This document shows positions 52,450 through 60,714 of a stretch of DNA of 64,000 nucleotides, piece after piece (position 1 is the stretch's first letter; each line of letters begins with the position of its first letter). Below the pieces are notes generated by a model. It was not told the DNA's origin and made no database searches. It was given only the letters and a program-made list of their open reading frames with translations. Position numbers and translations under genes: made by a program. The DNA is from Ruminococcus_G sp964621905 (GTDB lineage Bacteria; Bacillota; Clostridia; Lachnospirales; Lachnospiraceae). The DNA lies in the NCBI GenBank assembly GCA_964621905.1, contig CAZUNG010000016.1:5471-69470 (forward strand). Reading direction: 5' to 3'.

Positions 52450-53777
52450 TTGATGATGCTGCCAGTGATAAAGCCCAGAATCGCTGGCAGCAGCCAGCCA
52501 AGTCCCAGGTCAAACATTGGGATAAAGCGACCCGCGGCCGTAATCAGTGTTTCTGTGTGAAGCACTTTCTGCAGCTGTTCAGGAAGTGCGGCGATAAAGT
52601 CCAGCAGTGCGGCTGCAAAGGTGAAGGTGGTGACACAGGCATAGACACAGCGTGCATTTTGAAAAAAACGGCCCAGAAGACATAAAAGAATCAGCGTGAT
52701 TGCAAGGGGATAGAGCAGCATCAGCACCGGAAGTGAGTAGGCGATGATCATTTCCAGACCCAGATTTGCGATCAGGAAAGAAAGGCAGGAGAATATAATT
52801 GCCCACCCCCGGTAACTGAGTTTGCCGGGAAATAAAAGGACAAACGTTTCGCTGCAGCTGGTGATAAGCCCGATGGAGGTCTTAAGACATGCAAAGGTCA
52901 CAGTGAGAGCAAGGATTACGGCCCCTGCTGTCCCGTAATAGTGCCTGGCAATGAACGTGAGCACTTCTCCGCCATTTTTGCATAGGGGTGAAAGTCCGCG
53001 GCTTTGTGTGCCTGCCACAGTGACGATGATATAGATCACTGCCATGATTACAGAACTTAAAAGCCCCGCTTTTACGGTGCAGCGGGCGACATCACCCGGG
53101 CGCCTGACGCCGAGTCCTTTTATGACATTGACGACGATTATGCCGAAAGCCAGACCGGCAAGTGCATCCATTGTATTGTAGCCCTCCAGAAAACCATTAA
53201 AAAACGCTCCTGAGGCATATCCTGTGTCAGGGGTGATGCTGCCGACACTTCCGAGCGGGCGGCATAACGCTGTGATCATCAGAACGCCGAGGAAAATCAG
53301 AAATAAAGGGTTTAAGACTTTCCCGATCCAGGTTAGAATTTCGCCGGGCCGAAGTGAAAAATAAAAGACGATTCCGAAAAATATCAGTGAGAATACAGCC
53401 AGTGGGAGTGTATGTCCGGATGACCGGGACAACAGCGGTTCGATACCCACTGCAAAAGGTACCGTTGCGCACCTTGGAATGGCAAAAAAGGGACCGATCG
53501 TCAGGTATAGGGCACAGGTGAAAAAAACGCCGTAACGTTTTCCAACACGCTGACTCATCTCCGTCAGTCCGCTGCAGCGGCTGTTTCCCAGGGCGATTAC
53601 ACCAAGCAGAGGCAGTCCAACTCCGGTAATCAGAAAACCGGCAATGGCAGGCCAGACATTCCTCCCTGCCATCTGCCCCATGAGCGCCGGAAAGATCAGA
53701 TTCCCGGCGCCAAAAAACAGGCCGAATAACATACTTGCAATTGTCAGATACTGTCTGAAGTTTATTTTTTCTTTCAT
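52422..53777 (-). CDS. brnQ: Branched-chain amino acid:cation symporter
   Basis: A 451-residue LIVCS-family carrier with 12 helices, taking up leucine, isoleucine and valine with Na+ or H+. It starts RQYLTIASMLFGLFFGAGNLIFP, the typical BrnQ opening, and contains EGYNTMDALAGLAFGIIVV. GGGGGAT precedes the ATG by 7 bases. No T-box was recognised in its short upstream region. Full length. Confidence 0.92.
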   Translation of the reverse strand: MKEKINFRQYLTIASMLFGLFFGAGNLIFPALMGQMAGRNVWPAIAGFLITGVGLPLLGVIALGNSRCSGLTEMSQRVGKRYGVFFTCALYLTIGPFFAIPRCATVPFAVGIEPLLSRSSGHTLPLAVFSLIFFGIVFYFSLRPGEILTWIGKVLNPLFLIFLGVLMITALCRPLGSVGSITPDTGYASGAFFNGFLEGYNTMDALAGLAFGIIVVNVIKGLGVRRPGDVARCTVKAGLLSSVIMAVIYIIVTVAGTQSRGLSPLCKNGGEVLTFIARHYYGTAGAVILALTVTFACLKTSIGLITSCSETFVLLFPGKLSYRGWAIIFSCLSFLIANLGLEMIIAYSLPVLMLLYPLAITLILLCLLGRFFQNARCVYACVTTFTFAAALLDFIAALPEQLQKVLHTETLITAAGRFIPMFDLGLGWLLPAILGFITGSIIKTRNRYRKS

Positions 53778-53872
53778 GGTACATCCCCCTGATATTTTAT
53801 TCTATTATAACACTGCTGCAAAATACTTACTATTAAAGTGTTTGGAATTTCGCTTAAATATATGTATTATGC

Positions 53873-53901
53873 TTGACAGACATAACCCTCTTTGCTATGA
53901 T
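53873..53901 (+). promoter_or_regulatory. Promoter of the Mef-like pump
   Basis: TTGACA, 17-bp spacer, TATGAT. The resulting transcript has a ~275-base leader containing the leader peptide and a terminator. Confidence 0.8.
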
Positions 53902-53947
53902 GAGCTCGTTATTACAATAAATATGATTAATCCAGGGGGGTGGCTTG

Positions 53948-53971
53948 ATGTTTGCAATCCGTTTTAGATAA
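53948..53971 (+). CDS. Leader peptide MFAIRFR
   Basis: A seven-codon frame (ATG TTT GCA ATC CGT TTT AGA TAA) with GGGGGGTGG just upstream, situated between the promoter and the attenuator of the Mef-like pump. It ends in R-F-R. Arg/Lys-x-Arg/Lys motifs arrest macrolide-bound ribosomes in known leaders such as MTASMRLR of mef(A) and that of ermD. The likely role is antibiotic-dependent stalling that lets transcription pass the terminator at 54094. This is inference from sequence. Confidence 0.65.
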   Translation: MFAIRFR

Positions 53972-54093
53972 GTAGGTGATAAAAAATCGGTTCTTTCATG
54001 AAAAGAGCTGTTTTGTCATGCTTATTTTTACGGATCAGAGGAACGTCAGGCATTTCAGTCGGTTTTAGACCGTCTCGTGTTCCATTCCCGTAT

Positions 54094-54133
54094 TGCAGGC
54101 AAACTCTCTTTTGATGGTGTGCCTGCATTTTTT
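54094..54133 (+). terminator. Intrinsic terminator in the leader of the Mef-like pump (attenuator)
   Basis: Stem TGCAGGCA / TGCCTGCA followed by six T, 50 bases before the pump's start. Upstream 54041-54083 can form GGAACG…CGGT/ACCG…GTTCC, a candidate alternative structure. The stretch 53972-54093 also holds a 38-codon Arg-rich frame (ATG 53998 to TGA 54114) ending in the terminator loop. Confidence 0.75.
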
Positions 54134-54183
54134 ATTGCCCAAGATTATGTTGCTGATGAAAAAGAAAATGTAGGAGAAGTGAA

Positions 54184-55395
54184 ATGGAACACTTAAAATG
54201 GAAACAAAAATTTATTACCGTGGCTTTTGGACAGACGGTGTCATTGGTTGGAAGCTCTGCGGTTCAGTTTGCATTAATCTGGTGGATTGCGAGTGAGACA
54301 CAGTCGCCGCTGATGCTGGGAATGTCAGGAATGGTTGCGTATCTGCCGGTTATTCTGCTCAGTCCGGTTGCGGGCGTACTTGCAGACCGTGTGAACCGCA
54401 AACTGATCTGTATCAGTGCGGATATGTTTATCGGACTGGCGGCGGCAGTGTTTGCTGTCATCATGTGGAAGGCGGAACTTCCGGTGTGGTCTGCGCTGAT
54501 CGTTTTGCTGGTCAGAGGAATTGGAAGTACCTTTCATCAGCCATCCATACAGGCGATTATACCGCAGATCGTCCCGGCGCAGGAACTGATGAGGGCGAAT
54601 GGATGGTCGCAGTTTATGCAGTCAGGTGCTTTTATGCTGGGACCGGTGATCGGAGCTGCACTTTATGCAGCATTTCCCCTGCCGGTTGTATTGTTAAGTG
54701 ATCTTTTGGGGGCTGCTGCAGCGAGCGGACTGCTTGCGGTTGTAAAGATTCCGGAGATACGGAAAGTACATGAGAAAACACAGAAGAAATTTCTGCGCGA
54801 ATTCAAAGAAGGAATTGATGTGTTTTTTGAGGACAGAGGGTTGTTTGTGCTGATTGTGGCAGAGACTGTCTGTATGGTATTTTTTCTGCCGCTGGCATCT
54901 TTTTATCCGCTGATGACGAGCAGCTATTTTAAAGGAACTGCATGGCATGCCAGCGCAGTGGAGCTTGCATATGCGGTAGGTATGATGGTGATCGCTGTGT
55001 TGTTTGGAAGTGTTGTGAAAGTTAAGAATAAAATCTTTATGTCATTTATCGGACTTTTAGGCATCGGCATTTCGTCTGTCGTATGCGGAAGCCTCCCTCC
55101 GGTTATGAAGATCTTCTGGATCTTTGTGATTGCGTGCGGGTTCATGGGTGCATTTGGAAATGTTCATATCATACCGCTGATGGCGTATATGCAGGAAAAC
55201 ATCGATCCGCTGAAAATGGGCCGTGCATTCTCGGTAGTCGGCATCATAAGTTCCCTGGCGATGCCAGTCGGATTGCTGATTGGCGGACCAGTGGCCGAGA
55301 AGATCGGAGTGCATATGTGGTTTCTGGTTACGGGAATCATATGCACGATTGTCACGGCTGTCAGCATTGGAATTGAACGAAAACAACGATGTTAA
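54184..55395 (+). CDS. Mef-like MFS drug efflux pump
   Basis: A 403-residue twelve-helix major facilitator. It follows the Mef(A/E) pattern: opening WKQKFITVAFGQTVSLVGSSAVQFALIWW, motif A as GVLADRVNRK, RGIGSTFHQPSIQAIIPQIVP, and late RAFSVVGIISSLAMPVGLLIGG. Mef proteins expel macrolides by proton antiport. The identity to known Mef alleles appears moderate, so the substrate may differ. AGGAGAAG precedes the ATG. It is preceded by a leader peptide and attenuator, as expected for ribosome-antibiotic-controlled genes, and overlaps the converging MATE gene by 4 bases. Confidence 0.85.
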   Translation: MEHLKWKQKFITVAFGQTVSLVGSSAVQFALIWWIASETQSPLMLGMSGMVAYLPVILLSPVAGVLADRVNRKLICISADMFIGLAAAVFAVIMWKAELPVWSALIVLLVRGIGSTFHQPSIQAIIPQIVPAQELMRANGWSQFMQSGAFMLGPVIGAALYAAFPLPVVLLSDLLGAAAASGLLAVVKIPEIRKVHEKTQKKFLREFKEGIDVFFEDRGLFVLIVAETVCMVFFLPLASFYPLMTSSYFKGTAWHASAVELAYAVGMMVIAVLFGSVVKVKNKIFMSFIGLLGIGISSVVCGSLPPVMKIFWIFVIACGFMGAFGNVHIIPLMAYMQENIDPLKMGRAFSVVGIISSLAMPVGLLIGGPVAEKIGVHMWFLVTGIICTIVTAVSIGIERKQRC

Positions 55396-56759
55396 CAGGC
55401 ACGCATTTGTTTTATCGCCTTTAATGAGAGGGGTATGGCGAGTGTAAATGTCAGCAGGTCTGCGGCCGGCTGTGCGAATTCAATGCCTGCCAGTCCTGCA
55501 GCTGCCGACAGGATGGGGAGCAGGGGAAGAAAGAACAGTCCCTGCCGTCCCATTGCAAGTACGCTTGCGGGCAGTGTTTTCCCGATGTTCTGCAGCATCA
55601 TATTTGCCATGATGATCAGTCCCGTCAGTGGAAAAGACAGGCACTGACAGCGCAGTGCCCGGCTGCCGATGGTTATCAGATACGGGTCACCGCTTCGAAA
55701 CAGAGCAATCAGTGTGGGAGCCAGTAAGAATCCGGCAACTGAAAGGAACACTAAAATGACAGTCGAAACTTTAACGCAGAACCAGTATGCCTTTATCACC
55801 CGCTCATAAAGCCCGGCACCGTAACTGAAGCCGCAGACAGGCTGAAAGCCCTGGCCGAATCCGATCATGGCAGAGCCTGCAAAAGTAGTGATTCTGGACA
55901 CAATGGAAAATGCTGCAATGGCTGAGTCACCGTATCCCTTTACGGACCAGTTTAAAGCGATCACTGCAACACTGGCGATTCCCTGGCGGCAGAGTGACGG
56001 CAGCCCGCCCCGTACAATTTCACCAAACTGCCAGATATGAGGAGAAAGATTTTTCAGCCGGATGGATATATTGCCTTTTTGTGCACAGCCGCCCAGCAGA
56101 AGCAGCCAGCTGATAAACTGACTGATAATCGTGGCCAGTGCGGCGCCTCCGACTCCCATACCGAGTTTAAAAATAAAAATGGGGTCCAGCGCGATATTGA
56201 GTATGGCGCCAAAGGTAATGCCGACCATGGCGATCTGAGCACTTCCCTGAAGCCTCAGCTGATTGTTGAGAACCAGGGAAGACATCATAAACGGCGTGCC
56301 CAGAAGCAGCCAGCGCAGATAACTGTTGGTATAGGGCAGAGCGGTTCTGGTTGCGCCCAGCAGCATTGAAAGCTGGGAAGTAAACAAAAGCCCGAGTATC
56401 ATGATCAGAGTGCCCGCTGCAATGGGAAGAAAGAAACCGGTGGCAGCCATATTCTGTGCTTTTTCATATTCCTTTTTTCCGAGTGAACGTGAGATAAAGT
56501 TACCGGAACCGTGTCCGAAAAAGAATCCTACTGCCTGGACCAGTGCCATGAACGAAAAGGCAACACCCACAGCGGCAGAGGATTCCGTGTTGTCGAGATG
56601 ACCGACATAGATCGTATCCACCATATTGTAAAAGGATGAGATCAGCATACTGATAATCGTCGGTACCGCCATTCTCGGGATGATTTTCTGAATCGGCATC
56701 TGTGTCATATGAATGAATTTTTCGTTTCGTTTCTGTTCGTCAATTGCCTGAAGTTCCAA
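55392..56759 (-). CDS. MATE-family multidrug efflux protein
   Basis: A 455-residue twelve-helix MATE transporter (PTIISMLISSFYNMVDTIYVG near the N-terminus; GVGGAALATIISQF in the middle). The start is probably TTG 56759, with AAGGGGGG 8 bases upstream; TTG 56765 would lie too close. It is divergent from the MerR/TipAS regulator, with the 5' end of the gene close to that regulator's promoter, so regulation of this pump by the MerR protein is plausible. Confidence 0.87.
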   Translation of the reverse strand: MELQAIDEQKRNEKFIHMTQMPIQKIIPRMAVPTIISMLISSFYNMVDTIYVGHLDNTESSAAVGVAFSFMALVQAVGFFFGHGSGNFISRSLGKKEYEKAQNMAATGFFLPIAAGTLIMILGLLFTSQLSMLLGATRTALPYTNSYLRWLLLGTPFMMSSLVLNNQLRLQGSAQIAMVGITFGAILNIALDPIFIFKLGMGVGGAALATIISQFISWLLLLGGCAQKGNISIRLKNLSPHIWQFGEIVRGGLPSLCRQGIASVAVIALNWSVKGYGDSAIAAFSIVSRITTFAGSAMIGFGQGFQPVCGFSYGAGLYERVIKAYWFCVKVSTVILVFLSVAGFLLAPTLIALFRSGDPYLITIGSRALRCQCLSFPLTGLIIMANMMLQNIGKTLPASVLAMGRQGLFFLPLLPILSAAAGLAGIEFAQPAADLLTFTLAIPLSLKAIKQMRAC

Positions 56760-56822
56760 GTGCAATTCCCCCCTTTCTTATATAATATTATAGGAAGCAG
56801 CCTGAATCGTCAAATAAAACAC

Positions 56823-56853
56823 TTGACTTTGACGCTGCGTAAACCAGTATACT
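56823..56853 (+). promoter_or_regulatory. MerR-type promoter with 19-bp spacer
   Basis: TTGACT, 19-bp spacer, TATACT. The over-long spacer carries an imperfect dyad (TTTGACGC / GCGTAAA). This is the hallmark of promoters that a MerR protein activates by twisting DNA; here it reads into the MerR gene itself, indicating autoregulation. Confidence 0.75.
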
Positions 56854-56882
56854 TAATTTACGGCAGAAAACAGGAGGTACAA

Positions 56883-57638
56883 ATGGAATACAGTATTCGG
56901 GAATTATCAAAGATAGCAGGTGTAAGTGCACGTACTCTGCGGTATTATGACGAAATCGGACTGTTGAAGCCATCACGCACAAGTGAAGCCGGTTATCGGT
57001 ATTACGGTCCTGAGGAACTGGATTTGCTGCAGCAGATTCTGTTTTACAGGGAGCGGGGATTTGGCCTTGAAAAGATTGCAGATGTTCTGTATAACAGCGA
57101 GTTTGATATTATGAGAGCGTTGGATGAGCATCTGGAGGATCTAAAACATCGGCGGATGAGAGTCGATAACGTGATATCTGCCGTGGAACGAACCATAGCA
57201 TCGATGAAAGGAGACATCATCATGAGTGATCAGGAAAAATTTGAAGCATTCAAACAGAATATGGTAGAAAAACACGAAAAAGTATACGGGCAGGAGGTCC
57301 GGGAGCGATATGGGGATCAGCAGGCAGATGAAGCGAAGCAGAAAATGCTGCAGATGACGCCCGAGGCGTATGAGAAATTAAAGAACCTGGAGCAAGAGAT
57401 TTTAAACAGACTGAAAGCAGCAGTAAGTGCGTCAATCCCCACGGATGACGAGGAGGCACACAGAATCATGCTGCTGCACAGAGAATGGCTTGAGATGACA
57501 TGCCCCCGGTATACGAGTCAGATGCATAAAGGACTCGCCGGCATGTATGTGGCCGACGAGAGGTTTCGGATGTATTATGACAAAGAACTTGCAGGATGTG
57601 CCGAATTCCTGAAAAATGCCATCATACGCTGGGCATAG
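56883..57638 (+). CDS. MerR-family regulator with TipAS drug-sensing domain
   Basis: A 251-residue protein. Residues 1-70 form the MerR DNA-binding domain (YSIRELSKIAGVSARTLRYYDEIGLLKPSR), followed by a dimerising helix and, from ~115, a TipAS domain (EKFEAFKQNMVEKHEKVYGQEVRERYG…). TipAS domains bind thiopeptides and other multi-ring drugs and switch on efflux genes. Start ATG 56883 has AGGAGG 6 bases upstream. Its own promoter is MerR-type; the divergent MATE pump is the obvious candidate target. Confidence 0.9.
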   Translation: MEYSIRELSKIAGVSARTLRYYDEIGLLKPSRTSEAGYRYYGPEELDLLQQILFYRERGFGLEKIADVLYNSEFDIMRALDEHLEDLKHRRMRVDNVISAVERTIASMKGDIIMSDQEKFEAFKQNMVEKHEKVYGQEVRERYGDQQADEAKQKMLQMTPEAYEKLKNLEQEILNRLKAAVSASIPTDDEEAHRIMLLHREWLEMTCPRYTSQMHKGLAGMYVADERFRMYYDKELAGCAEFLKNAIIRWA

Positions 57639-57691
57639 TAAAAATCCGCCTAAAGTCTGACGCCAAAAGTTTAACAAAAACATTGCCTTGA

Positions 57692-57716
57692 TGCAACGAA
57701 ACGCATGCCCGGTCTA
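57692..57716 (+). promoter_or_regulatory. Possible ECF-sigma autoregulatory promoter
   Basis: TGCAACGAA and GGTCTA elements resemble -35 (AAC-containing) and -10 (GTCTA) boxes of ECF promoters, located ~70 bases upstream of the sigma gene. The distance between them (about 12-14 bases) is shorter than the usual 16, so this is tentative. Confidence 0.3.
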
Positions 57717-57788
57717 TCTAATAAGTGTAAGGCGGTTGAAAACGCACTACAGGATAAACTGTCCCGGCCGGGCGATACGGAGGTAAAT

Positions 57789-58310
57789 ATGGTGTTACTG
57801 GTAAAGCGCGCTCAGCGCGGAGATGCGGAAGCATTCGTTGAGTTGATGGAGGAACATAAAAAAGCGATGCAGCGGGTTGCCTTCGGTTTCTTCAAAAGTG
57901 AAGAAGACGTAGCTGATGCAATGCAGCAGACGGTGCTGGATGCATTTGAACACTTAAACGAATTAAAATATGCAAAATATTTTAAAACGTGGCTGATCCG
58001 GATTCTGATCAATAACTGTAACAGGATGTACAACAGCTACCAGAGGAGTCTTGCTATGGAAAAAGTGCCGCAAAATGGCGTATGGGAAGATGATTTTGCA
58101 GGTCAGGAGTTCAGAGATATGATCAGCAGTCTTCCGGAGGACAGCAGACTCATATTTCAGTTGTACTACGGTGAGGAATTTACGACAAAAGAAATTGCAT
58201 TGATTATGGAGATGAAAGAAAATACCGTAAAAAGCAGACTTCACCGGGGAAAAGAGATCATCAGACAGGAGTTGCAGGCAGAGGGAACAGTCAGGGTTTT
58301 TACACGTTAG
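57789..58310 (+). CDS. ECF-type RNA polymerase sigma factor
   Basis: A 173-residue sigma-70-family protein containing region 2 (FVELMEEHKKAMQRVAFGFFKSEEDVADAMQQTVLDAFEHL) and region 4 (LPEDSRLIFQLYYGEEFTTKEIALIMEMKENTVKSRLHRGKE), without region 3. ACGGAGG lies 7 bases before ATG 57789; the longer frame upstream is not supported. It is followed 18 bases later by a DUF4179 membrane protein that is presumably its anti-sigma factor. This pairing is typical of clostridial envelope-stress sigma factors. Confidence 0.92.
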   Translation: MVLLVKRAQRGDAEAFVELMEEHKKAMQRVAFGFFKSEEDVADAMQQTVLDAFEHLNELKYAKYFKTWLIRILINNCNRMYNSYQRSLAMEKVPQNGVWEDDFAGQEFRDMISSLPEDSRLIFQLYYGEEFTTKEIALIMEMKENTVKSRLHRGKEIIRQELQAEGTVRVFTR

Positions 58311-58328
58311 ATTGGAGGCGGCAGTTAT

Positions 58329-59528
58329 ATGAGATATTCAGAAGAAGATATGAAAAGGGTATTGGGGCAGGAACCGGCAGCATCTGTGCTGGTGGATCGC
58401 GGTATGGAGGAAGCTTATCAGAAAATCAGGTCATCAAAAGCACCGCATAAAAAATATTCGTTCAGAAAAGTGGTGACAGGGATCACCGGATCAGCAGCTG
58501 CTGCGGCGATTGCATGTGCAGTTTGTGTCAGCAATCCGGTGCTGGCGGAAAAGATACCGCTGATTGGACGTATTTTCCATACCGTTGAAGAAAATGTGAC
58601 ATATAAAGGAGATTACAGCGGTCATGCAGAGAGACTGGTCACGGAGGGAGCTGAGGAAGACAGCCAGTATGTTCAGACATCAAATGGTATTACGGTGACC
58701 GTTTCAGAAGCATATTACGACAGCATGGCACTGTATCTTGCAGTCAGTATTGAAAATGAAGAGGCATTTCCGGATGATTTTATCCGCACCCAGAATATGG
58801 AAGGATATCAGCTGGAATATGACAGGCTGGAGCTGATGACATCCGTGGGATTTGATTTTTCTGAGGCCGGACTCGGCACTGTCGAGTGCAGTCCGGAAAA
58901 TGGAATGATGGCGCCTTATTATATTGAAGGGCAATTTGAAGACAACCAGACATTTGCAGGGATTATCAGGATGGATCTTGAGTATCTTGCAGATGGAGAA
59001 GGCGGTTACATTGATGTGCCGGATCAGTTCGGGTATACGCTCAGGATCTCGGATATTTATGCGGATTTATTTACGACAACGCCACAGACGGTTAACGACC
59101 CGGACAATCCGGGCAGCACAAGAGTCATTGAGAATCCGGACCAGAAGCATTACGAAGGCGAATGGGAGTTTAACCTTGATGTTGTACTGGACAACTCTGC
59201 CACCACAAAAGTTGAGGTGGGTGAGACGAATGATTCCGGTGTAGGAATTGCCCGGGTGACAAAGACTGCATACGAATTAAAAGCAGATGCAATTATACCG
59301 GAAGATGCAGAACCCGGAGATTATCTTGTAGCGGTTTGTGATGCAAATGGAGAATTGCTGGAATCACAGGGGGATATTGTCGAAGTTTATTCCACTTATG
59401 GGCGTGACACCAGCAAAGTGAGCGTATATGTCGTCGACTACATCACCTATATGGATGAATGTAAAGGTGACAATGCGTATCTTCTCTCCGAGAAGGCACT
59501 GTATCAGACAGAGATAGAATTCTCATAA
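58329..59528 (+). CDS. DUF4179-domain membrane protein, probable anti-sigma factor
   Basis: A 399-residue protein: a cytoplasmic N-terminus of ~45 residues able to contact the sigma factor, one membrane helix (~46-72, ITGSAAAAAIACAVCV), the DUF4179 domain just outside the membrane (LIGRIFHTVEENVTYKGDYSGHAE) and a large extracellular β-rich region. This layout is the standard partner of ECF sigma factors in clostridia. GGAGGCGG precedes the ATG. The signal it senses is not known. Followed by a strong terminator. Confidence 0.85.
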   Translation: MRYSEEDMKRVLGQEPAASVLVDRGMEEAYQKIRSSKAPHKKYSFRKVVTGITGSAAAAAIACAVCVSNPVLAEKIPLIGRIFHTVEENVTYKGDYSGHAERLVTEGAEEDSQYVQTSNGITVTVSEAYYDSMALYLAVSIENEEAFPDDFIRTQNMEGYQLEYDRLELMTSVGFDFSEAGLGTVECSPENGMMAPYYIEGQFEDNQTFAGIIRMDLEYLADGEGGYIDVPDQFGYTLRISDIYADLFTTTPQTVNDPDNPGSTRVIENPDQKHYEGEWEFNLDVVLDNSATTKVEVGETNDSGVGIARVTKTAYELKADAIIPEDAEPGDYLVAVCDANGELLESQGDIVEVYSTYGRDTSKVSVYVVDYITYMDECKGDNAYLLSEKALYQTEIEFS

Positions 59529-59538
59529 ATATGTGGTA

Positions 59539-59591
59539 AGGGGCTGTGACAGAATAGCTGATGAATCAGCTATTCTGTACAGCCCTATTTT
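59539..59591 (+). terminator. Strong terminator of the sigma/DUF4179 operon
   Basis: Long stem GGGGCTGT…CAGAATAGCTGAT with ATCAGCTATTCTG…ACAGCCC, then TATTTTT. Confidence 0.9.
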
Positions 59592-59681
59592 TGTGCCATA
59601 AAGGAAGCAGGCAGGAAAAATTTCACAGAGTATGGACAAAGACGGCGCTCTCAGAACCCAGGTTCTTTACTTTTATGGTGT

Positions 59682-60491
59682 CCAGGTTCCTCTCTGAAAC
59701 CAGTGATCGCAGCCATCGGACTTGATACAGGGTCATTTGGTGCAAAAGAAGATTTTGGAAGATCGGGACTTAGCTGGCAAAAGGATGCAGAGTGGGGGGA
59801 TTATCACGTGACGACTCTGCATGATTATGAGACGGCGACGCTTGAAAATGCATTGATTTATTCAGATAATATTTATTTTGCAAAAGCAGCGCTGAAAATA
59901 GGGTCCGACCGTCTGATGAGTGCGTTTGACAGTCTGGGATTTGGCAGGGAACTTCCGTTTGAGATTACAATGAGTCAGTCACAGTACGCAAATGAAGGCG
60001 GAATTGACACAGAAATTCAGCTGGCGGACAGTGGGTACGGACAGGGAGAGATTCTTGTCAATCCCCTGCATCTTGCTGTGATGTATACAGCATTTGCCAA
60101 TGAAGGAGATATCATAAAACCATATCTGCGCTATCAGGAAAATGCACAGCCGGAAATCTGGCTGAAACAGGCAGTGACCGGCGAAGCGGCTTCAACGATA
60201 AAAGACGCACTTGAACAGGTAGTGAATTCTCCTCAGGGAACCGGATACGCAGCGCGCCGTGAGGATATACTGCTTGCAGGAAAGACGGGAACAGCGGAGA
60301 TAAAAGATTCAAAAGAAGATCAAAACGGGACAGAACTTGGCTGGTTTGCAGTCTTTACCCCACAGACTGATGTGGAGCAGCCGTTGCTTCTCGTCAGTAT
60401 GACGGAGGATGTAAAAGAACGGCATGGAAGTACATATGTCGTACAGAAAGATAACGCTGTGCTGGATGCATATCTGACGTCATTGTCATAA
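59682..60491 (+). pseudogene. Penicillin-binding protein transpeptidase, N-terminal half missing
   Basis: The open frame starts abruptly at the active site: PGSSLKPVIAAIGL supplies the SxxK motif (Ser codon 59688), YSDNIYF the SxN motif and AGKTGTAE the KTG motif, followed by a normal C-terminus. The ~350 residues expected before it in a class B PBP (signal anchor, NTF2-like/dimerisation regions) are absent; the next upstream gene ends with a terminator at 59591. Without a membrane anchor or start signal it is not expected to work. Confidence 0.75.
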
Positions 60492-60521
60492 GAGGGGACA
60501 GCGGATTGGAAGGGAAAAGAT

Positions 60522-60548
60522 GGGCGGATGCAATTTTTGCAGCCGCCC
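60522..60548 (+). terminator. Hairpin after the PBP remnant
   Basis: Stem GGGCGG-TGCAA / TTGCA-CCGCCC with a T-rich loop; no U-tract follows. A second stem (AAGCTCATCAA / TTGATGAGCTT) lies at 60596-60625. Both are in the 223-base gap before mgtE. Confidence 0.55.
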
Positions 60549-60714
60549 ATTGACACGTAACTGTGAAAAGGCTAAAATATAGAAGAATTATAACGAAGCT
60601 CATCAACCATACTATTGATGAGCTTATTATCTTGCAGGGAAAGGCAGGTGAGTGCAATGGATGCTGGTGCCAGTTATCGATCGTGTATCATTTCAATGAA
60701 AAGGAGAAGAAAAA

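Noticed and set aside
53923..53967. Alternative leader peptide MINPGGWLDVCNPF
   Set aside because: No ribosome binding site precedes its ATG, while the overlapping MFAIRFR frame has a strong one.
54001..54186. Open frame without start reading ...RIAGKLSFDGVPAFFIAQ... through the attenuator
   Set aside because: No start codon or ribosome binding site after the stop at 53997-53999; it could be an old coding remnant, but the terminator function explains the conserved-looking part.
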